A stretch of 64,000 nucleotides of DNA from Diatrype stigma (taxonomy: Eukaryota > Ascomycota > Sordariomycetes > Xylariales > Diatrypaceae), in assembly GCA_022225965.2 (NCBI GenBank), contig JAKJXP020000012.1, forward strand, positions 496,001-560,000, read 5' to 3'. Positions 54,891 to 64,000 of the stretch are shown here, piece by piece. Positions within the stretch are counted from its first letter, which is position 1, and every line of letters starts with the position of its first letter. The translations under genes and the position numbers were made by a program. The notes under the pieces are model-generated. The model had not been told where the DNA came from, made no database searches, and saw only the letters and a list, made by a program, of their open reading frames with translations.

Positions 54891-57515
54891 TCTTACTGAA
54901 TCAATGGCTGGACTGACTGATACATCGATCGCTATGGAAAGGGAATGACTTGACCGATCAAGTATCCAAATGAAGAACGTTGTTGATGGTTTGGTGACTA
55001 TCACTCAGTTACGCAAGGATGAGGCGGACACCCTGACGAGTCTGACCGAACGATTGAGGGATTGTTCTTCGATATTAAGACATTGTAGCTCCGACTGGAC
55101 GAGTTGAAGTCTACATAAAGTTGAGAGGTAGATTGAGAGTAATCGTAGCTCGAGAGCGGTGGCCCAAATGCAGAGTAGGGTCTGATGGTTTGGTCAGCGT
55201 GCAGATACAAGGAAAGCTTATAATACAGCCAGACCTACAAATCAAATGACTGAGGACGTGCTTTCAGAAGCGTATCAGAAGCCGTAAGAACCTTCAGAGT
55301 ATCGGAAATTGATAGATCTTGTAAGAAAGTGATCCTAGGGTGTAGGCGAGATGGATTAGGAAACGATTAAAGTCAGTTTGATGGATGAAGTTGCTTGATG
55401 GAGTGAAGAAGTTGAGAAAGCTCAATTTGTAGGAAAAGGTTAGGTTAATGCCTTGAGAAAGGTTTAGTTAAGCTACCGCTCAGAGAAGCGCCTCCGTAGC
55501 CACGACGACCTCACGTGGCGGTCAGTGTGGCGGTTTCATATATACCTTGCGCCGTGCACAACTGGACATGAATATTGACACCACAATGGACAATGGGATC
55601 CTATGCTGTAATATATATGACTAGGTTTTCCGTGTACTAATACACGATGAAGAAGACACACCTAGCTTCCTCTAGCCCTTCATATCTCTCAGGGAAATGC
55701 TGGAAAGCAACTCCACGAGATCGATCTCGCGTACACCAATCTGTTGATAACCTTTGTTTCGATCCATGAACTCCGGCCAGTCTGTTGCTTAACGTCTATC
55801 AACTCAATGGCAGGGCTTCGTGGACTAAGTTGGCGTGGCCTAAGTTAAGTTGCTTTTCTAACTTTCTGAAGGTCGGCTATACGACATGTTGAGTTTTGCA
55901 CACTTTGGTGCCTGTGAGTATATACAGCTTTCTATTTACATGTGACTGGCGTATATCGCTGGTTCTATGCTGGATCTACAGAGAAGAAGGGCTCGGGACA
56001 GCAAGAAATATTGATGAAAATTAAAATGATTACCCCATATCTGGATCTCATGATAGTCATTTAGCACCTACTGGTATTACCACCTGGGACAGCTACAATG
56101 ATTCCCCTTATTATTTGTCGATATCGCTCGTTTTAACAGGACAGGTTACCTATGTTTGCGGACAGTATATGATGGCTGATTCCCTGTCATAGAAATCCCC
56201 TCAACCATACCATCCGGCTACTTCAAACAGAGCCCAGTATATGATCTATGAAATCCATTGGGTGTACCGCGAGTGTGGCCACACTGGGCACATTAAACTG
56301 TGTTTCATAGAGGTAAACCTGCTGGCAACGCTTGGGGTTGCTCAAGCCCTGGCACGATAAGACCCTAGCTACCTATACAACTATTCAGGTCCAAGATAAG
56401 ATACAGAAATCACAATCAATACTGCTATAAACCTGATAAGCTAGGCAATGTGATCCTATTGTCGTTTATTTATTCGACAGGTACCTATCTCGAAGCTTTG
56501 GTAATGCTTATCTAATCAGTAGTATAATACAACCACACGCATGAAGGACCTGGTATGTACCATATCAACTTATAACCTACAGCTAAATAAATTACTCTTA
56601 CCCATGGATGGTTATTCACCTATGTACTAAGTATTTTACCGTGGTAGGGATGTCCGTATATATAGGCTTGATTACTTGCTACGTTTAACGTGATAGAACT
56701 TCGAGTGAAGTAGAAGCAAAGGCAGTACATTTCATTGATTGCCAAAACGGTAGCAGATTCTAAATGTCGTTACATCCTCGGCCATGACTACAAATCATTG
56801 AGGATTAATATTGCATTGCAACATTGAATAAATATGCTACGTACCTATCTTCAGTAACGTAGGTGTCAAAGATAAGGGTCGAGTAATTGGGGACTGGCTA
56901 CAGACCGTTATACATTGAAGGTACCTAACGTGTACTTCAGAAGTTAGGCGAAGGATACATGACAACTATTTAAACCAGTTTAGAGCCTCTACCAAGTGAT
57001 CAAGATTAAACCAATCTCCTTTCCTTACATCGAGCTTCTCTCCTTACATCACCATGAGATGGTATGATATCCCATAAAATAAACTCGAACGCAGTCCTGG
57101 CGTGGTATGAATCCATGACAAGTAATGCTGGGTTCAATTGGTATGTATCTTGGGTGGTGATGTTCATAGTGGAATAATCAACGACCAAGTACCACAGTGG
57201 AATAATCAACGACTAAGTACCACATCATCCAGATTACTACCTTCGATCTTGGTTATTCAACAATAGATTAGGGTTCATCACACCCACCGATTTCACCTGG
57301 TAGATATCATTACACCTCTCCCATGGTGAAAATTTTCTCCCACGCACAACTCTGCACACAGGTTTCTACACCCAGAAAAGTTCTTCCACGCTGGTCCATC
57401 CTGAACACTCACACAGAACCACGCACAAAGCCTCCCACGCACACTACACCAACTATAGTAATTCATAACTTGGGATTATCTCCCACTCTACCATCACCAA
57501 TTCCAGATCGTAGTC
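54891..57515. other. gene-poor region between duplicated genes and disordered-protein gene
   Basis: 2.6 kb; the first 600 bp is the second duplicated unit's upstream part. No supported gene in the rest. A 28-bp tandem duplication (57168-57195 and 57196-57223, one mismatch) lies upstream of the next gene. Confidence 0.55.
57168..57223 (+). repeat. 28-bp tandem duplication, two units
   Basis: Two adjacent copies of a unit beginning AGTGGAATAATCAACGAC and differing at one base; a recent local duplication about 300 bp upstream of the gene at 57516. Confidence 0.9.
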
Positions 57516-59675
57516 ATGGATGGAACCTCACCTCTCGGCACTCTGCCCGACTTTGTCTGGGTGGAGCCACCACCTCCCCCAGAAGAGACGAGGACACAAT
57601 ATGTGTACCTCCCACCAAGGTCTCCGTCGCCTGAGACCTCTAGCTTTAAGACGGTCCCTGGCGCCCCTAAGAGGTTCCGGTACGGGCTCAAACCACTCCA
57701 CAAGCGCGTACCGGGACCTCCCCCATCATCAGCCCTTCCCCCAGTGTTCAAACCTGTGGCGGACAAGTACTTCATGGACAAGTACGCCATCCCAACCCCA
57801 ATTCCTCCCCCCACAACCCCGGCCACACAAGAGCCCAATCCATCCACCAACAACTTTGGGAACGTCACCCCACCACCTTCCCATACCAAAACCTCCCACA
57901 CCAAGATTGAGGAAGCGCCCGGCAGTTTACGAATCGACATGGCCAAGCTGCACGCACATACCAGCGGCCGCTTAATTAAGGGTGTTGAACGTACCGCGAT
58001 GGCACCTGGTGTCGATCTCTTGCGCAAGCGCAAGACCAAGCCGCGGGTCTACGAGTATGAGCCCGGTTCCGTCAAGCGATACCTCCAAGGTATCGAGGAT
58101 GACGAGAAGCGGCGAGCTACGATGAAGGCATTCATCCATGCCACTTACCCACCTCGTGAAGACTTCGTTCCTGCCAAGGATGGCGGCTATGACGAGACGC
58201 TCGGCCCAAACCAAGAGACTGGGCTGAGACAGCCAGTGGTTGGAGATGAGGGCATCCCCGATACCGAGACCCTCCTCCTCGTTCTTGCCTATCGAGCCGA
58301 GTACAACCCTTACGACATGAATGTTGCCGTCCGCCCCGGTGCATCTGTAAAGGCGCCTTCCTCTTCTGGCGGAAAGAGATCCTACGACGAGGCTTCTGGC
58401 TACGACAGCGACGTCACTGAGATCCTTGAGGCCTACGCTAGCTCATCCTCGAGTGGTTCATACCAGGAGAGTGATTCGGAATCGGAGCGAGAGTCTACCC
58501 CACCCTCATCTCCCTTGGAGCAGACGACCGTGAAGAGAATCCGGATCGTCAAGGACCCCGCTAATATTCCTATCCCATCTATCGAACCTGCCGATCCTAC
58601 CCCCACTACTATCGTGCGTCGGAAGACTCCTATTCATAGCTTCAAGCGGGACTACCGCGAGTATTCTGGCGGCTTGGAGGAGAATGACGAGAACGACGAC
58701 CTTATTGCGAATTGGTATCATCGTTCAACTGTAGCCTATACGAGCGACTATAGCTCATCTCCGTCTTCGTATCCCACACCGTCTCCGCTGGAGCAGACCC
58801 GTGTGAAGCGTATTCGGTTGATTAAGAAAGTCCATTCGAACCCCGCCCCCACCCCTATCAAGTCCGAAGATTCCACCCCAGTGGCTTCTCCGCCTGTTAC
58901 TAGCACCGGCCATGCTGCCGCCGTACCTACCACCCTATCTACCGGCACTGTAATGACTATTACCGATGAGTCCGCCACGTCTGCCAAGTCCAGCGCTCCG
59001 AAGAACGCGACTGGCGACACTAGCCCGGCCATCAAGCACGAGGACACTGGCGAGGTAGCTTCGGCACCAGCGTCCTCTACTGATAGCACGACCCCGGCTC
59101 TCGAGCACAAGGATGTTCGAAAGGGAGCATCAGCACCGGTAACCCCCGCCAGAAACGTGAGCCCGGCCCCTAAGCACGAGGATACTCACGAGGTAATCTC
59201 AGCACCGGCTACCCCTACTGGCCATACGACCCCGGCTGTCAAGCGCAACTGCATTCGCAAGGTGGAATCGCCACCGGCGACTCCCGCCGGCACTCTGACC
59301 ACGGCTCCTAAGTACGAGGACGCTGACAAGGTAGCCTCAGCACCGGCGGGCCCCTCCGGCAGCATGACACCGGCCCCCAAGCGCAAATACACGCGCAAGG
59401 TAGCTTCTGCACAGGCGAGCCCTGCAGTTAAGCAGCAGCAGCAACAGCAGAAGCGTGGTCCCAAGCCTGCTCCTACTACCCCTAGCAGTGCTGCTTCCAC
59501 CAAGTCCCGCCAGGCTGGCACAGGCGGCGGCCGGAAGAAGAGGACTGGCAAGAAGCAGGACGGCTTGGCCAAAGCATTCGCCCCCGGTCCCGATTCCGGC
59601 TCGGATGCAAAGGGCGTGGAGGACGAGAAGATCACCAGGCGAGTTACACGATCGATGAAGGCAAAGCAGGGTTGA
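57516..59675 (+). CDS. intronless 719-aa disordered protein with 23-residue repeats, probably chromatin/nuclear
   Basis: I do not recognise a named family. One uninterrupted frame runs from ATG 57516 to TGA. It starts MDGTSPLGTLPDFVWVEPPP and stays Pro/Ser-rich. Residues about 140-270 are the only part likely to fold (VYEYEPGSVKRYLQGIEDDE, MKAFIHATYPPREDFVPA, TETLLLVLAYRAEYNPYDMN). A motif SPLEQT-VKRIR occurs twice (near 330 and 427). Residues 503-636 hold six tandem 23-residue repeats. The C-terminus is strongly basic with AT-hook-like KRGPKPAP, GGRKKRTGKK and RRVTRSMKAKQG. Composition suggests a DNA- or chromatin-associated protein. Low complexity and the lack of introns set it apart from its neighbours. 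It lies just before an AT-rich heterochromatin-like island. Confidence 0.75.
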   Translation: MDGTSPLGTLPDFVWVEPPPPPEETRTQYVYLPPRSPSPETSSFKTVPGAPKRFRYGLKPLHKRVPGPPPSSALPPVFKPVADKYFMDKYAIPTPIPPPTTPATQEPNPSTNNFGNVTPPPSHTKTSHTKIEEAPGSLRIDMAKLHAHTSGRLIKGVERTAMAPGVDLLRKRKTKPRVYEYEPGSVKRYLQGIEDDEKRRATMKAFIHATYPPREDFVPAKDGGYDETLGPNQETGLRQPVVGDEGIPDTETLLLVLAYRAEYNPYDMNVAVRPGASVKAPSSSGGKRSYDEASGYDSDVTEILEAYASSSSSGSYQESDSESERESTPPSSPLEQTTVKRIRIVKDPANIPIPSIEPADPTPTTIVRRKTPIHSFKRDYREYSGGLEENDENDDLIANWYHRSTVAYTSDYSSSPSSYPTPSPLEQTRVKRIRLIKKVHSNPAPTPIKSEDSTPVASPPVTSTGHAAAVPTTLSTGTVMTITDESATSAKSSAPKNATGDTSPAIKHEDTGEVASAPASSTDSTTPALEHKDVRKGASAPVTPARNVSPAPKHEDTHEVISAPATPTGHTTPAVKRNCIRKVESPPATPAGTLTTAPKYEDADKVASAPAGPSGSMTPAPKRKYTRKVASAQASPAVKQQQQQQKRGPKPAPTTPSSAASTKSRQAGTGGGRKKRTGKKQDGLAKAFAPGPDSGSDAKGVEDEKITRRVTRSMKAKQG
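59022..59423 (+). repeat. in-frame 69-bp tandem repeat, six units
   Basis: Unit starts at 59022, 59091, 59160, 59229, 59298 and 59367 encode S/T-P-A-x-K followed by either an acidic (HEDTGEV, HEDTHEV, YEDADKV) or a basic (HKDVRKG, RNCIRKV, RKYTRKV) segment and then a S-A-P-A-like linker. Units 1, 3 and 5 are acidic; units 2, 4 and 6 are basic. That alternation points to an older 138-bp two-unit duplication. Confidence 0.9.
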
Positions 59676-60480
59676 TTTGATTGACGGCCCTCTTCCCTTC
59701 CCCTCCCGCCTCAGGCTTGTGCCATCGTGGGATATTATATGGACTTTTGCTTTCTACTCCGAGACTGAGAGGGTAGACTTTGATATCATTGCTATAAACG
59801 TTTCCATCATGCGACGGAAGAAGTGAGAAGAAATAGGGCAGTAGGGATGCTGGTTGTTTCAACCCAGAGGATTTCTCTCCCTTCGGTCATTATGGTATGG
59901 ATGGATTATGGACACAGCGAGGAGCCTACTTAGCTAGCATAGCAGACGCAACTTTGGTTTTTTTTCCCCCGACCACGTCACCGGGACGCTACTTCTAGGT
60001 AGCCAGTACTTAGCTATTCAACAATTGCATTTGTTGCTACGCGACCAGCGTGATGATGTCTGATCCCAGTGAAAGTTGAAACCGAGTGACTCACGCCGAG
60101 CTGGCTGGAAATGAGTAGCCATCGATAATCACCTACAATACAACGAACACACCATTCCGCTAGCAGTATAGCATAGGACCTCTAGCTAGGCAGGCGGATA
60201 ACGGTAAAGGTGCAAGTTAGGTATCGGCCTCAACGTTTTCTCGGCCTCAACGCAGTCCGGAACGCAGACAGTCCGAAGTTCGGGTTGTGCGCAGGTCCGG
60301 GATTAGTCAGAAGCACCTCGAATCACGGGCTGCTGCACGGGGAAACTTTTATATCGGACATAGTCCCTAAATCCCTATAGCCCTATCAGACCAAATGTAT
60401 CCACATCGCATGCCTAATCGGGCCAAGAAGACATGCTGCGCATACCGAACCTACTTATGGATAGCCATAGTAATCACTAT
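59676..60480. other. intergenic DNA, border of the AT-rich island
   Basis: Normal composition, no supported gene. Base composition changes abruptly at about 60490. Confidence 0.6.
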
Positions 60481-60489
60481 TTCAGAATA

Positions 60490-63400
60490 CATTTCGACCT
60501 GTAAATTTTATTATAAGTATATTATTAAAAAATTAAACATATACTTATATGTAAGTATATAATAATTAAATGTATATAAGCAACTTTAATAAATGCAGCT
60601 TAAATAAAACGGTTTTAAATAAATAACGCTAATTAGGTTAATATTATCTTAATCTTTTAATGTAGCCATTTTTAAATTAAATTAAGATTATATTTTAATT
60701 TCTAAAATTAAAGCGATTAAAACGTACGTTTTTTTTTATAAAAGTCGTTGCGTAGAAATTACGAAATTAAAGCAAAATATAGGCTTATATAAAATTAATT
60801 AAGGGCTAATAATAAATAAACAATTAATATTAAAAAATATAGGCTAATATAAAATTTTATAAGCTAATACGAAATTCTAAAAACGACGATAAAACTATAT
60901 AAGTCCGTATAAGTACGATAAAAAATTACTTTTATAAAAGTTTTACATACGAAAGCGAAGCATTACCGGACTTACTTAAAAACGCTATTATAACGTCCGT
61001 TTATAACGATTTCCGTAAATTTATCGGTTTTTTAATAAATAAGCTGCGCCATACGAAATTGCGTAACGTTAAAATTTAAACCGATAAAAACCAAGTATAT
61101 TATAGCCTTTTATAGTTTTATATAAGCTTATATAAACTTTAATAAAATATTATAAACCGTTAAGCAATTCGTAATGCCTTATAAATATTACGGCAATAAC
61201 GAACGGCTTATTATTGCGATTATCGAAATTAAAAAACTTTAGCAAGTTTTTATAATCGGCGTTTATTTTTTTTTAAAAGCTATTAACGGCTATATATATA
61301 ATAATTATAAAAATAAGCATTTTATAAATTTATATAAATTTATATAATTCTATATAATCCTATATTAATTAATATAAATAACCGTAATAACGGTCCGTTT
61401 AAAAAATGCGTTTCTTTCGATTCGGCTATTTTTAATAAAGCTTATTTTTATTACTAATATAAATCGTCGGCCGCCGGTTATAACTTTCAAAAAGGCTATA
61501 AATATTACGTCGATCCAAAGCTTAATACGTTTTCTTATAGCTTTTTATAGAAATATATAAACTTATATAAATTAATACCGGTTATTATAAACGAAAAAAA
61601 CGCCAATTTGCATGCTTAGTTTCGAATTATTATAAAGCAATTTAATAACGCTATTAATAAAAAGCTAAAACAAATTAAGGATTAAATTATTTAAAAATAA
61701 AACCGCCATTAGGATTTCGATAACGGTTTTCCGTTTGCCAAAAAATGCCGAATGAATTAAATAAAGTTTTTCGTAATTATATAAAATTATACGGACTTTT
61801 TGTAGGATATTATAAAGACTTATAAAAAGCTCGGAAATAATATAAGCTTATATAAACCTATTAAAGGCTTTACGATTATAATATAGGCGTTTATATAGCT
61901 ATATCCGGAAATACAAATTTGCTTTTACTTTTATCATAATTTTTAAACGCTTTATAAGCCTTTTAATAGCTTAAATAAAAAAATGCAAATGTAATAAAAC
62001 GTTTATGTTACGTATAAATCTTATATAAATTTAATTAAAGCTATATAAATTTATATAAGGCTATATAAATTTAAATAAAACTATATAAATCTTATTGGAA
62101 TTACATAAATTTTATTTATATTATATTAATTATTATATGTTCGCATAATATTAACGCATTTTCCTTTTACCTTTTATATTTTTATATTTTTATATTTTAT
62201 TTTATATTGCTTCATATAATATTATTTCGTTTTTATTAAGTATAATTCGATTTTTTAATATCTTGCAATAATAAGTCGAAACTTTATTAATTTTAAGTTA
62301 TATCGCGAATGGTTTATTAAAAAGTATTAAACTTATATACTTTTAAATACTTTTATATAGTTTTTTTAACGAATATGGCGTTAATACGAATCGTATTACT
62401 TTATTACGACGGATTTAGTAATGAAATATTATTTTAAATTAAATCCGTACCGTTTCGTTTAAAGCTTTTATAACGCGTTTTTAAATTTTATATTATAGCT
62501 ACGGCTATAATAACGATAAGCTTTTTTAATATTTACGTAAAAAAGGGTTTATTATAATTAAGACCGATATATAATAGCTTCGACGCAATTATAATATTTA
62601 TCGATAATAGCAATTCGAAATTATTAAAGCCCGTAAGGATTCGTTACGCGAATATTTTACCGTAAAAAAAGCTATTTAAAATATAATATAACGCTTTAAT
62701 AATATAATGTTATAAATATATATCCGATAATAAGGCTTTAATATTTTCCGATATGCATTTCGCTTTATATATAAAAAGTTTTATTTTAAAAAAGCTAATA
62801 AACGCCGGCAAAAATTTCATCGTTGTTATAATAACTGGATTATATTCGGACTTAATTACATATTATTTATTAACGCCCATTATAAATTTGCATAATACGG
62901 CTTCGAAATTTATATAAGCGTTAACGCGTTTTTACGTTATATTTCATAATTTTTCGTAAGTTTTAATGCTTTAACGGCTCGATTGGTCTTTATGTAATAC
63001 ATGTATTTTATTCGACGATTCGGCTTTATTTTTTAAGTTATTTATTTCGATTATAACGTAAAAACCGAATTTATTATAAAAATTCATTATTATTTATTTT
63101 AAGCCGTTAAAACCTAAAAGTATTTTAAAAAGTTTATAATATAAAGCAATAACGAATAATTAAATTAAAATACATTTAATAATAATTTGCTTAATTTTAA
63201 ACATGCTTTTATTAACCTTAATAAATTCCTTTTTAATTTATTTTCATAAAATGCGTATTAGTTATACGGTATTAATACCATAAATTAACGCATAAAAAAT
63301 TAATGGTTTCGATTAATTAAAAAACGGTCCTTATTTTGGCATATAAGTGCTATACTTAATTATATAACGTTATATAAGCCTATATTAATTCTTATTAGAA

Positions 63401-64000
63401 ATATTTCGGCAAACTAAAAAGAAAAGGCCTTTAAAATAAACATAAAATCTCGTATAAGATTATATTGGTCTTTATTTATATGCTTATATTTCGATAAGAA
63501 TTTATTGGCTTCGTAATAAATTAAAACGGCCATAAGATTCGTAAGTAACCTAATCGTCTTTATGTTATAAATAATATACCTTACGATTTATATATTATGC
63601 CCGATATAAGCCAAGGCTTTAAAAATTATAAAGCCCCATTAAACGAAAACAAATAAACGAAACTTATGTAATACGTTAAAACGGACGTCATTAATTTTAA
63701 TACATATTTGCCAGTTTTTATTATAATTATTTATAAACAAATCTTAAATAAAATAAGCAATTTTCCATTTACTTTTCTTAAAAACGGCGTTATAACGCCA
63801 TAATTAAATTAATACATTTACGTACGAAACTAATTAAAAACGTAAAAAACATTAAAAGCCCAACTTTCGTTACTTAAATTTAAAAAGCCTCGCAAAACCA
63901 AGGATTATTTTAAACGGACCTGTTACGAATTAGGTATTAATATTATAGGTTTAAATAATTTCGCGCAAAATTGAAATAAAAACGAAAAAAATTAAGTAAA
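60490..64000. repeat. AT-rich island with RIP signature (decayed transposon DNA)
   Basis: About 3.5 kb, to the window edge, of very AT-rich DNA with no frame of useful length. TpA is very common, CpA and TpG are rare, while CpG remains visible (CGTACG, GCGTAACG, CGACG words). That is the mark of repeat-induced point mutation, which turns CpA into TpA. The original element is not recognisable by eye. It is likely heterochromatic and may extend beyond the window. Confidence 0.85.

Larger units (their letters stand above)
51780..55530. repeat. tandem segmental duplication, two diverged units of about 1.8-1.9 kb
   Basis: Unit 1 (about 51780-53690) and unit 2 (about 53690-55530) share several landmarks in order: a G-rich run with GGGTGAAGATAAGATAAG or GGGTGGAGATAAGATAAG, GTCAAGTCC followed by the gene's 3' end, the homologous gene C-termini, and upstream TGTAGGAAAAGGTCAAGTTG or TGTAGGAAAAGGTTAGGTTA followed by ATGCC. 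Edges are approximate and identity is moderate, so the duplication is not recent. Confidence 0.7.

Noticed and set aside
55028..55042. CCCTGACGAGT, an 11-base match to the MITE end
   Set aside because: No partner inverted repeat, no TA border and no subterminal similarity; a chance match is likely.

Overview
The window is a gene-dense piece of a filamentous ascomycete (Pezizomycotina) nuclear genome. The evidence is short GT-AG introns of about 50-170 bp in most genes, Zn2Cys6 and ankyrin/HeLo-like proteins, a highly reducing polyketide synthase (HR-PKS), and an AT-rich island with the mark of repeat-induced point mutation (RIP). Exon structures were worked out by hand from splice sites, reading phase and family motifs. 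Nearly all coding lengths come out as whole codons.

Layout: 1-3.8 kb is gene-poor and holds two related terminal-inverted-repeat elements (MITE-like). From 3.8 to 11 kb there is a lysine-rich hypothetical protein, a ubiquitin C-terminal hydrolase, a single-pass membrane glycoprotein and a GPI-anchored GH76 (Dfg5/Dcw1-type) mannosidase. From 11.5 to 31 kb lies a biosynthetic locus: a 2965-aa HR-PKS with a C-terminal carnitine acyltransferase domain (minus), a rhodopsin-domain membrane protein (minus), an A-T-R NRPS-like carboxylic acid reductase (plus) and an FAD monooxygenase (minus). The PKS and NRPS-like genes carry a related promoter module of about 70 bp. Next come a HeLo-like/ankyrin protein, a decayed ABC transporter (pseudogene), a Zn2Cys6 regulator, a sarcosine/fructosyl-amine-oxidase-like enzyme divergent from an MFS (Dal5/ACS-type) transporter, a DUF1774-like membrane protein and an AcpS-type phosphopantetheinyl transferase. 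A tRNA-Arg(CCT) gene with an odd second insertion follows, then a cytochrome P450 with a non-canonical I-helix. From 51.8 to 55.5 kb a tandem duplication carries two diverged copies of an unrecognised gene. A 719-aa intronless disordered protein with 23-residue repeats precedes the RIP-like AT-rich island (60.5-64.0 kb).

How the genes may work together (inference): the PKS builds an acyl chain and its carnitine acyltransferase domain offloads or recaptures it. The NRPS-like enzyme could activate and reduce a carboxylic acid to an aldehyde or alcohol, and the FAD monooxygenase, perhaps with the P450, would oxidise the scaffold. The Zn2Cys6 factor and the MFS transporter could belong to this locus or to the neighbouring amine-oxidase pair. 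One scaffold gap (10 N, flanked by long G and C runs) lies between the rhodopsin-like and NRPS-like genes.
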